Origin: Clostridia bacterium
GTDB taxonomy: Bacteria; Bacillota; Clostridia; Oscillospirales; SIG627
DNA length: 61,587 nucleotides
Direction: 5' to 3'
NCBI GenBank assembly: GCA_017507325.1
Contig: JAFWBD010000023.1
Location: 1 to 61,587 of the forward strand
The stretch's first letter is position 1. Each line of letters begins with the position of its first letter. Position numbers and translations under genes: made by a program. The notes beneath the pieces were generated by a model. The model did not search any database, had not been told where the DNA came from, and saw nothing but the letters and a program-made list of their open reading frames with translations. Shown in pieces: positions 51,461 through 57,699 of this stretch.

Positions 51461-52120
51461 CTATGATAAATAAAATTGAAGACTCTCGCGGGAGAGGATT
51501 CGGAGCGTCTTCTTCTCCTTTTCAACAATTCCCTCCCGTTCCATTTTTTCCAAGACACGGTAAAGGCTTGCCCGCCCGATGCCGAGACTGCCCGCCAATT
51601 TCGAATAAGAGGGGATCGAGGGAACGATCCCGTTTCCATCGGCCTTGGACATCAGAAACAGAGCGAGCTTCTTTTCGGCGCTGCCGGCGGAAAAGGAGGT
51701 GATCTTTTCATTGAGAAAGCGGATGCGCCCCGTTAAAAAAGCGATGAGATTCCGACGAACGGCCTTATCCTCCAGGAGAAGATCCAGCCGATCCTCCTCA
51801 AAAAACAGAACCCTCGCCTTGCTTTTCGCCACAATGCGGGTTTTGGCCTCCTGCTGTGAATACAGCGAGGAAACACCGAAAACGCTTCCGGCCGAAATTC
51901 GGTTCAAAAGCGCCTTCCCCTCAGCGGAATAGATCTCCGCCTCTCCCTCCAGAATCACGCCGATCCGCCCGCTTTTTTCCGAGCGGAAGGGAATGGCGCT
52001 TTTAGGGGGAAAGCATTCGGTATAGGAGGCGCCATTTTCTGCAAGCTCGGCCGCCTTTTCCCGATCGCAGGAGAAAAACAGAGGACAAGATGCCAGGACT
52101 GCCCAGTCTTTTTGATCCAT
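51461..52120 (-). CDS. Crp/Fnr-family transcription regulator
   Basis: 219 residues. Residues 1-130 are a cyclic-nucleotide-binding-like beta barrel (RIGVILEGEAEIYSAEGK, NRISAGSVFGVSSLY), with a long helix near 130-145. Residues 150-219 are a winged helix with LAGSLGIGRASLYRVLEKMEREGIV as the recognition helix. Three cysteines (12, 18, 36) lie near the N-terminus, but the four of FNR are not present, and no intact cAMP-binding RxS motif was seen, so the ligand is unknown. It heads the ABC importer operon; a TGT-N10-ACA palindrome overlaps its own transcription start, which suggests autorepression. Confidence 0.9.
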   Translation of the reverse strand: MDQKDWAVLASCPLFFSCDREKAAELAENGASYTECFPPKSAIPFRSEKSGRIGVILEGEAEIYSAEGKALLNRISAGSVFGVSSLYSQQEAKTRIVAKSKARVLFFEEDRLDLLLEDKAVRRNLIAFLTGRIRFLNEKITSFSAGSAEKKLALFLMSKADGNGIVPSIPSYSKLAGSLGIGRASLYRVLEKMEREGIVEKEKKTLRILSRESLQFYLS

Positions 52121-52134
52121 AAACCCTCCGAAAA

Positions 52135-52150
52135 TGTCTCATTTGGAACA
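52135..52150 (-). promoter_or_regulatory. Candidate Crp/Fnr operator at the transcription start
   Basis: On the minus strand TGTTC, six bases, AGACA: an imperfect inverted repeat with the TGT-N10-ACA spacing of Crp-type boxes. It lies at about +1 to +15 of the crp promoter, where a bound protein would block transcription. Confidence 0.45.
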
Positions 52151-52155
52151 CTTTT

Positions 52156-52184
52156 ATAGTACCACAAAATGAAACGGCTGTCAA
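52156..52184 (-). promoter_or_regulatory. Promoter of the crp-ABC operon
   Basis: On the minus strand TTGACA (52184-52179), 17 bases, TACTAT (52161-52156). The -35 is perfect and the -10 is four of six, so the start is near 52149. Confidence 0.6.
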
Positions 52185-52223
52185 GAGGGAAAAGGATTTT
52201 TCCAAGAAATCTACGATTATATC

Positions 52224-52252
52224 TTGTATTTTTTACCGTTTTGTTGTATAGT
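52224..52252 (+). promoter_or_regulatory. Promoter of pgi
   Basis: TTGTAT at 52224-52229, 17 bases, TATAGT at 52247-52252. It is divergent from the crp promoter. Confidence 0.7.
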
Positions 52253-52288
52253 AAATACAACACTTAAAAAGCAAAGGAGTTCAAAACA

Positions 52289-53602
52289 ATGTCAATGAAA
52301 TTGAATACGGAGTTTTCCAAGCCCTTTTACAGCGAAGAGGCCTATGCTTCTTTGATCCCCGAGGCAAAGAAAGCTCTTGAAACCGTTAAAGAAAACGTGG
52401 TAAAGGGTGTTTCCCCCTTGGGCTGGTATACCCTTCCCGCCGATTATGACAAAGAGGAATTTGCCAGAATTTGCGATTGCGCCAAGAGAATCCGCAAGAT
52501 GTGCGACGTGTTCGTGGTCATCGGCATCGGCGGTTCTTATCTCGGTGCCCGTGCCGCCATCGAATTTTTGCAGGGTAATTTCCACAACGCCCTTCGGAAG
52601 GACGGCCCCGAAATCTATTTTGCCGGTACCAGCGTGGACGGCGACTATCTGGCTGATCTTTTGAAGATCTGCGAGGGCAAGGATATTTGCATCAACGTGA
52701 TCTCCAAGTCCGGTACCACCACCGAGCCTGCCATTGCATTCCGTGTGTTCCGTGAATTGGTGGAGAAAAAATACGGGAAGGAAGAAGCCAAGAAGAGAAT
52801 CTTCGTTACCACCGATAAGAACGTAAAGCCCGGCACCCTGAAGGAGTTTGCCACCGAGGGCGGCTACGAGAGCTTTGTGGTTCCCGGTAACATCGGCGGC
52901 AGATATTCCGTTTTGACTGCCGTGGGTCTTCTGCCCATCGCCGTCAGCGGTGCCGATATCGGTGCCATGATGGCAGGCGCTTTGGAGGCCAAGGAGGAAT
53001 TTGCGACGGATACTATTGAAAATAACATCTGTATGCAGTATGCCCTTCTTCGCAATCTTTTTTACAGAAACGGCAAAAAATTCGAAATGTACGCTTCTTA
53101 TACCCCCGCCATGGAATTGATGGGCGAGTGGCTCAAGCAGCTTTACGGCGAATCCGAGGGTAAGGACGGTAAGGGTATTTTCCCCGTATCCGCCATCTAT
53201 TCCCGCGATCTGCATTCCTTGGGTCAGTACGTGCAGGAGGGCGAAAGAACCATGTTCGAAACCGTTCTGGAGATCACCGCTCCCAAGGTGGATTTTGCCA
53301 TTCCCACTGCTGAAACCGATATGGACGGCTTGGGCTATCTTGAGGGAAGAAATATGGATTTCGTCAACAAGAATGCCTTCCGCGGCACCGCCCTGGCTCA
53401 TCGGGACGGCGGCGTTCCCTCCATTGTTCTGGCATTGGAAAAGGCCGATGAGAAGAACTTCGGCTATATGGTATACTTCTTCGAATTGGCTTGTGCCATC
53501 AGCGGCTATATGCTGGGCGTGGATCCCTTCAATCAGCCCGGTGTGGAGGCTTACAAGAAGAATATGTTCCGTCTTTTGGGCAAGCCCGGTTATACCAACT
53601 GA
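52289..53602 (+). CDS. pgi: Glucose-6-phosphate isomerase
   Basis: 437 residues, the short form usual in Clostridia. Interconverts glucose-6-phosphate and fructose-6-phosphate. VVIGIGGSYLGARAAIEFL and VISKSGTTTEPAIAFRVFRELVEKKYG are the two sugar-phosphate sites (SIS fold); VPGNIGGRYSVLTAVGLLP and FNQPGVEAYKKNMF hold the base-opening and lysine residues. AAAGGAG stands nine bases before the ATG. Monocistronic; no clear terminator was found before the next promoter at 53653. Confidence 0.97.
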   Translation: MSMKLNTEFSKPFYSEEAYASLIPEAKKALETVKENVVKGVSPLGWYTLPADYDKEEFARICDCAKRIRKMCDVFVVIGIGGSYLGARAAIEFLQGNFHNALRKDGPEIYFAGTSVDGDYLADLLKICEGKDICINVISKSGTTTEPAIAFRVFRELVEKKYGKEEAKKRIFVTTDKNVKPGTLKEFATEGGYESFVVPGNIGGRYSVLTAVGLLPIAVSGADIGAMMAGALEAKEEFATDTIENNICMQYALLRNLFYRNGKKFEMYASYTPAMELMGEWLKQLYGESEGKDGKGIFPVSAIYSRDLHSLGQYVQEGERTMFETVLEITAPKVDFAIPTAETDMDGLGYLEGRNMDFVNKNAFRGTALAHRDGGVPSIVLALEKADEKNFGYMVYFFELACAISGYMLGVDPFNQPGVEAYKKNMFRLLGKPGYTN

Positions 53603-53652
53603 TCCTGCCCCAGGCGGACGTTTTGAAAATTGAGTTTTTTGGAAAAAAAGTA

Positions 53653-53681
53653 TTGCATATTTGTTCAAAATATGGTAATAT
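53653..53681 (+). promoter_or_regulatory. Promoter of the P-loop protein/prmA unit
   Basis: TTGCAT at 53653-53658, 17 bases, TAATAT at 53676-53681. Confidence 0.6.
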
Positions 53682-53726
53682 ATTTTTAGAACAAGACCCA
53701 AGGGGGTCGAGAAAGGATGGTTTATT

Positions 53727-54137
53727 ATGTTAAAATTGATCATTGGTTTGAAGGGTAGCGGAAAGACCAAGCATTTGATTGAGATGGCGAACAAGGCTGT
53801 GGAAGTGTCTCCCGGAAACGTTGTCTGCATCGAAAAATCCAATAAGCTCACCTTTGACGTGAACCACAAGGTTCGTTTGCTGGATACGGATGCTTACGGT
53901 ATCGCAAACGCCCAAGAGCTTTACGGCTTGGTGTGCGGCATCCTGGCAACCAATTATGATGTAAAAGATCTTTTTATCGATTCCGCGCTCAAAATTTGCG
54001 GTGACGACGTGGCTCGGTGGACAGAGTTTGTGGCCAAAGTCGATCATCTCTGCCAAAAATATGAGGTTCAGTGTGTTATGACCTCCTCCATTGATCAGGC
54101 GGATTTGCCCAAGAGCTTGGATCAGTACGTATTTTAA
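53727..54137 (+). CDS. Small P-loop protein, unknown function
   Basis: 136 residues. Walker A LIIGLKGSGKTKHLIEMA at 4-21 and a Walker B-like strand VKDLFIDSAL near 79-88, then a final strand ending MTSSID. The overall order (P loop, ...NVVCIEKS..., ...LLDTDAYG..., DLFIDS, VQCVMTSS) resembles thymidine-kinase-like or RecA-type minimal P-loop folds. No lid or base-binding motif is seen. I do not recognise the family. AAAGGATGG precedes the ATG. prmA begins three bases after its stop, so it is cotranscribed with the L11 methyltransferase. Confidence 0.8.
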   Translation: MLKLIIGLKGSGKTKHLIEMANKAVEVSPGNVVCIEKSNKLTFDVNHKVRLLDTDAYGIANAQELYGLVCGILATNYDVKDLFIDSALKICGDDVARWTEFVAKVDHLCQKYEVQCVMTSSIDQADLPKSLDQYVF

Positions 54138-54139
54138 AG

Positions 54140-55090
54140 ATGGATTACGTTGAGCTTTGCTTCTCAATGCCGCAGGATAAGGTCGATCTCGTATCGACCT
54201 TTCTTGTTGCAGGGGGATACGATACCTTTGAGATCTGCGATCTGTCGGATCTGGTAGAAAATGCCGGTGCCATGTTCGGCGATTATATTGAGGATGAATT
54301 GCTGGAGCGGCAATCGGCTCCGCCCACCATTAAATTCTATATGGAAAAGGAAGAGCGCCCCAAAGCGGAGGAGATCCTCGCTTATTTGAGCGGTGTTTGC
54401 GCCCGGTTGGGAATGGAGGATGTTTCGGGCAGCATCCGCCTTGTGGAAAACAGCGATTGGGACGTGCGATGGAAGCAGTATTTTTACCCCTTTCCCGTTG
54501 GGGAAAAGCTGTTCATCAAGCCGGTTTGGGAGGAGGTTCCCGCAGAAGTGATCGGCACGCGCCAGGTGATCGAGATCGATCCCGCCGCCGCCTTCGGAAG
54601 CGGAACCCACGCCACCACCCGCCTTTGTCTGGAGTCTCTGGAACGGGCGGTGAAACCGGGCGCCCGCGTTTTGGATATGGGCTGCGGCTCGGGCATTCTC
54701 GCCATCGGTGCCGCAAAGCTCGGCGCGGGGGATCTGGTTGCGGTGGATATTGATGAGGCTGCGGTCCGCACCACAAGGGAGAACCTGGAGAAAAACGGAA
54801 TCGATTCCCGCAAGGCCGTCTTGATCTGCGGTGACGTTCTGGCCGACGAAGCGGCGCGCACTCGTATGGGCGGCGAATTTGACGTGATCTGTGCCAATAT
54901 CGTGGCGCAGATTATCAAGGATATGTCCCGCGTTTTGTACGATGCCCTGAAGGAGGGCGGCGTCCTTCTGGCTTCGGGAATTTTGCAATCCCGTGAGGAA
55001 GAGGTGAAGGAGCACCTTCTGAGAGCAGGCTTTTCGGTGCGTGAGGTTTTCACATCGGAGGAATGGGTCTGTATGGAGCTGACGAAATGA
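54140..55090 (+). CDS. prmA: Ribosomal protein L11 methyltransferase
   Basis: 316 residues. Trimethylates residues of ribosomal protein L11. The N-terminal substrate domain (YVELCFSMPQDKVDLVSTFLVAGGYDTFEI) is followed by the linker WDVRWKQYFYPFPVGEKLFIKPVWE, a PrmA signature, then the SAM domain with DPAAAFGSGTHATTRLCLE, VLDMGCGSGILAIGAAKLG and ICANIVAQIIKDM. No ribosome-binding site lies in the three-base gap, so translation is coupled to the P-loop gene. It ends at a hairpin terminator. Confidence 0.95.
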   Translation: MDYVELCFSMPQDKVDLVSTFLVAGGYDTFEICDLSDLVENAGAMFGDYIEDELLERQSAPPTIKFYMEKEERPKAEEILAYLSGVCARLGMEDVSGSIRLVENSDWDVRWKQYFYPFPVGEKLFIKPVWEEVPAEVIGTRQVIEIDPAAAFGSGTHATTRLCLESLERAVKPGARVLDMGCGSGILAIGAAKLGAGDLVAVDIDEAAVRTTRENLEKNGIDSRKAVLICGDVLADEAARTRMGGEFDVICANIVAQIIKDMSRVLYDALKEGGVLLASGILQSREEEVKEHLLRAGFSVREVFTSEEWVCMELTK

Positions 55091-55093
55091 ATG

Positions 55094-55146
55094 AAATTCT
55101 CTCTTTTCGGCGGAAAATGCCTTGAAAGGAGAGAATTTTCTTTTTG
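55094..55146 (+). terminator. Terminator after prmA
   Basis: AAATTCTCTC pairs with GAGAGAATTT across a 25-base loop; TCTTTTTG follows. Confidence 0.65.
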
Positions 55147-55248
55147 TAAACAATGTGTAACGGGAAGCAAGAAATCGTGAGCAAATGAGAGAAAACGGGA
55201 GAAAAAAAGAGAAAAGAAAAAACTTTTACCTTTTTTTCGAAAAAACCA

Positions 55249-55276
55249 TTGACAACGGACTTTTTTTGTGTATAAT
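55249..55276 (+). promoter_or_regulatory. Sigma-A promoter of rplM-rpsI
   Basis: TTGACA at 55249-55254, 16 bases, TATAAT at 55271-55276; both hexamers are perfect. Confidence 0.9.
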
Positions 55277-55312
55277 GGCATATTGTAAATAAATCAATTC
55301 GGAGGAAATGCA

Positions 55313-55741
55313 ATGTCCACTTTTATGGCAAAAGCCGAAACCATTGAACGCAAATGGTACGTTCTCGACGCTCAGGGCAAGCCTCTCGGAAAGGTTGCCG
55401 CTGCTGCTGCAAACATTCTGCGCGGCAAGAACCGCCCCGAGTTCACCCCCCACGTTGACTGCGGCGAGTATGTGATCGTGATCAATGCGGGAAAGGCAGT
55501 TTTGACTGGCAAAAAACTTGAACAAAAGAAGTACAGATACCACACCGGTTACATCGGCGGCTTGAAGGAGATCGGCTATAAGGAGCTGATGTCCAAGAAC
55601 CCCGAGAAAGCACTTTACCTTGCTGTCAAGGGAATGCTTCCTAAGAACACCATCGGCAGAAAGAGCCTTCTTCGCTTGAAGGTCTATGCCGGCGAAGCTC
55701 ATCAGCACGCTGCTCAGCAGCCTGTCAGCATCGAGTTCTGA
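55313..55741 (+). CDS. rplM: 50S ribosomal protein L13
   Basis: 142 residues. [45 protein letters not shown] and [23 protein letters not shown] are hallmarks of uL13. GGAGGAAATGCA precedes ATG 55313; the second ATG (MAKAE) four codons later is less well placed. Cotranscribed with rpsI as in most bacteria, 22 bases apart. Confidence 0.97.
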   Translation: MSTFMAKAETIERKWYVLDAQGKPLGKVAAAAANILRGKNRPEFTPHVDCGEYVIVINAGKAVLTGKKLEQKKYRYHTGYIGGLKEIGYKELMSKNPEKALYLAVKGMLPKNTIGRKSLLRLKVYAGEAHQHAAQQPVSIEF

Positions 55742-55763
55742 TTAAGGAGAAAGGAAGATAACT

Positions 55764-56171
55764 ATGAATTACACAAGTGCAAAACCTTATTTTTATGGCA
55801 CCGGCAGAAGAAAGAAATCCATTGCCCGTGTTCGTATTTATCCCGGTACCGGTGTTATCACCATCAATAAGAGAGATATCGACGATTACTTCGGCCTCGA
55901 GACCTTGAAGCTGATCGTTCGTCAGCCCATGGAGCTCACCGGCAACGTTGGCCGTTTCGACATCGTTTGTAACGTGGTCGGCGGCGGTGTTTCCGGCCAG
56001 GCAGGTGCCATCCGTCACGGTGTTGCCCGTGCTCTCCTTCAGGCCGATGCCGAGGCTTACCGTGCCGTTTTGAAGAAGGCCGGCTTCCTCACTCGCGACC
56101 CCAGAATGAAGGAAAGAAAGAAGTACGGTCTCAAAGCAGCCCGTCGTGCTTCTCAGTTCTCCAAGAGATAA
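55764..56171 (+). CDS. rpsI: 30S ribosomal protein S9
   Basis: 135 residues. [33 protein letters not shown] at the N-terminus and the basic tail ending [10 protein letters not shown], which reaches the P-site tRNA, identify uS9. AAGGAGAAAGGAAG precedes the ATG. It ends the two-gene operon at a strong terminator. Confidence 0.97.
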   Translation: MNYTSAKPYFYGTGRRKKSIARVRIYPGTGVITINKRDIDDYFGLETLKLIVRQPMELTGNVGRFDIVCNVVGGGVSGQAGAIRHGVARALLQADAEAYRAVLKKAGFLTRDPRMKERKKYGLKAARRASQFSKR

Positions 56172-56190
56172 TTATTTTATTATCGAAATT

Positions 56191-56222
56191 ACAGCACTCA
56201 CTTTGGTGGGTGCTGTTTTTTT
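56191..56222 (+). terminator. Terminator after rpsI
   Basis: ACAGCACTCAC pairs with GTGGGTGCTGT across TTTG, followed by seven T. Confidence 0.9.
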
Positions 56223-56226
56223 GCCC

Positions 56227-56332
56227 CGTGTCATTCTGAGCTTGTCGAACTTTTCCGTCGTAGATCCCGTCTGCACTTTGTTTGACGCTGCTTTGCAGTT
56301 CGACTTCGCTTCGCTCCGCTCAGGATGACACG
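56227..56332. repeat. Long inverted-repeat intergenic element
   Basis: CGTGTCATTCTGAGC at 56227-56241 pairs with GCTCAGGATGACACG at 56318-56332, and inside it GTCGAAC (56244-56250) pairs with GTTCGAC (56298-56304). A further TTTTCCGTCG / CGACGGAAAA pair overlaps. The CTCAGGATGACA word is one I know from dispersed intergenic repeats in many Firmicute and metagenomic genomes. It contains no gene. The stretch 56333-56426 holds nothing else I can name. Confidence 0.7.
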
Positions 56333-56426
56333 ACGGAAAAGCACGAGCCGTAGGCGAGTGGAATCTCGGGGCGAACCATAGGCAATATAAAAGGGCGGTT
56401 CCATTTATAAAAAAACCTCCGACCTA

Positions 56427-56454
56427 TTTACTTTTGGTGAATTTTTGGTATAAT
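56427..56454 (+). promoter_or_regulatory. Promoter of the amidase gene
   Basis: TTTACT at 56427-56432, 16 bases, TATAAT at 56449-56454. Confidence 0.55.
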
Positions 56455-56574
56455 GCAACCAATCAATAAGCTTGAATTTGTCGAGCTGAACAGCGCTGAA
56501 TGCCGGTGCCAATTCGGTGCAACACTTTATTGGGCGATCCCCGCCCGAACCATACAGAATACAGGTAAAACCAT
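56455..56574 (+). other. 120-base structured leader of the amidase gene, unassigned
   Basis: Long for this genome. It holds a palindrome CAGCGCTG, a direct repeat GGTGC at about 56505-56520, and a hairpin GGGCG / CGCCC. It does not match the ydaO, cobalamin, THF, fluoride or c-di-GMP patterns I know, and no clear ribosome-binding site stands before ATG 56575. Confidence 0.35.
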
Positions 56575-57132
56575 ATGAAATTCACAAACAGCCCCCTGGT
56601 AACGTATACCAATATTACAAGTCATAAGACCTGCCCGCGGGAGAAGCCGATCGATACGATCACCATACACTGTATGGTCAGCCAATGGACTGCCAAGCAA
56701 TGCTGCGATTATTTTGCGAACACGCGCAGGGAATGCTCCTCCAACTACGCGGTGGGAAGAGATGGAAGCATTGGCCTTTCCGTCGATGAAAAGGACAGAT
56801 CCTGGTGTTCCTCCAACGCTGAAAACGACAACAGAGCCATCACCATCGAGGTAGCCTCCGACAAAGAGGCTCCCTATGCGGTCACGGATGCCGCATACGA
56901 TGCTTTGATTTCCTTGGTTGCCGACGTTTGCAAAAGAAACAACGTCAAAAAGCTGGTGTGGTCATCCGAAAAGGAAGACAGAGTGAATCACCGAAACGGT
57001 TGCAATATGACGGTTCACAGAGATTTTTCAAACAAGTTTTGCCCCGGTGAATATCTGTATGAACGGCAAGGTGAGATTGCGGAAAGGGTCAACAAAATTT
57101 TGAGTGCGGGCGAAGCTTGTGAAAAGCGGTAA
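56575..57132 (+). CDS. N-acetylmuramoyl-L-alanine amidase (Amidase_2/PGRP type)
   Basis: 185 residues, one domain, no signal peptide. Zinc ligands are in place: H32 in ITIHCM, H148 in MTVHRD, C156 in KFCPGEYL. AKQCCDYFANTRRECSSNYAVGRDGSIGLSVDE and WCSSNAENDNRAITIEVA are typical of endolysins of Clostridia phages. It would cut between muramic acid and the stem peptide. No holin, tail or integrase gene is nearby and no cell-wall-binding domain is attached, so it looks like a domesticated or leftover phage lysin. Lack of a secretion signal leaves its route to the wall unclear. Confidence 0.85.
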   Translation: MKFTNSPLVTYTNITSHKTCPREKPIDTITIHCMVSQWTAKQCCDYFANTRRECSSNYAVGRDGSIGLSVDEKDRSWCSSNAENDNRAITIEVASDKEAPYAVTDAAYDALISLVADVCKRNNVKKLVWSSEKEDRVNHRNGCNMTVHRDFSNKFCPGEYLYERQGEIAERVNKILSAGEACEKR

Positions 57133-57200
57133 CAGCACCGTTCTTTTGAGAAACGGAAGAGCCCTGGCATCCGAAAAGAAAAATACGGGAGAGAAATGCG

Positions 57201-57602
57201 ATGCGAAAAATCGTAAGAACGGTATTGATCATAGCTGCCGCCGTGATGGCTTTTATCATAGGAGCAAGCCTTTTGATCGGTGCCCTTTGGAACGGAACGT
57301 TCAATTTTTTGCACCCCAAGGAAATTGAAACCTATCACAGCCCCAATGGAGAATATCGGCTCGTTTTCGAGCAAATGGGCGATCCTCAATGGCCCTTTGG
57401 CCCAACGGACATTCGATTGACCCTCCAAAACAGCAGCGGCAAAACCGTCGAGCGGGTGTCTGCTCAGCTTTTGGATGACGGCGTCAGCGCAAGCGAGAGA
57501 AACGTAAAATCCATCACTTGGAATGAGGATGCGGTGGTTGTGATCCTTAGCGCTTCGGAAATGGAGGACAAAAGCATTTCCATTGCGTACCGAAAATCAT
57601 AG
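57201..57602 (+). CDS. Membrane-anchored protein, possibly DUF5412 family
   Basis: 133 residues. One N-terminal helix at about 8-31, then a short extracellular beta-rich domain opening YHSPNGEYRLVFEQMGDPQWPFGPTDIRLTL. The SPNGEY...F pattern resembles the small DUF5412 lipoprotein-like proteins, but the assignment is weak. Function unknown. It starts 68 bases after the amidase; GGGAGAGAAATGCG precedes the ATG, and a strong terminator follows, so it may share the amidase transcript. Confidence 0.7.
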   Translation: MRKIVRTVLIIAAAVMAFIIGASLLIGALWNGTFNFLHPKEIETYHSPNGEYRLVFEQMGDPQWPFGPTDIRLTLQNSSGKTVERVSAQLLDDGVSASERNVKSITWNEDAVVVILSASEMEDKSISIAYRKS

Positions 57603-57632
57603 ATCCCTTTTCATGATCGGCACAACAAAGAA

Positions 57633-57669
57633 CCCCTTTGACTCAAATTTTGTCAAAGGGGCTTTTTTT
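57633..57669. terminator. Terminator between the small membrane protein and the rhamnosidase
   Basis: CCCCTTTGAC pairs with GTCAAAGGGG across nine bases; CTTTTTTTG follows on plus. On minus TTCTTTG follows, so it can serve the convergent rhamnosidase gene less strongly. Confidence 0.85.
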
Positions 57670-57699
57670 GAAAAAACGTGAAGGCAATTTGCGCGAGGC

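Noticed and set aside
51461..52120. Possible oxygen-sensing FNR
   Set aside because: Only three cysteines near the N-terminus and no fourth in the usual place, so an FNR-type [4Fe-4S] cluster is not supported.
56575..57602. Prophage region
   Set aside because: A single lysin-type amidase without integrase, holin, capsid or tail genes does not make a prophage.
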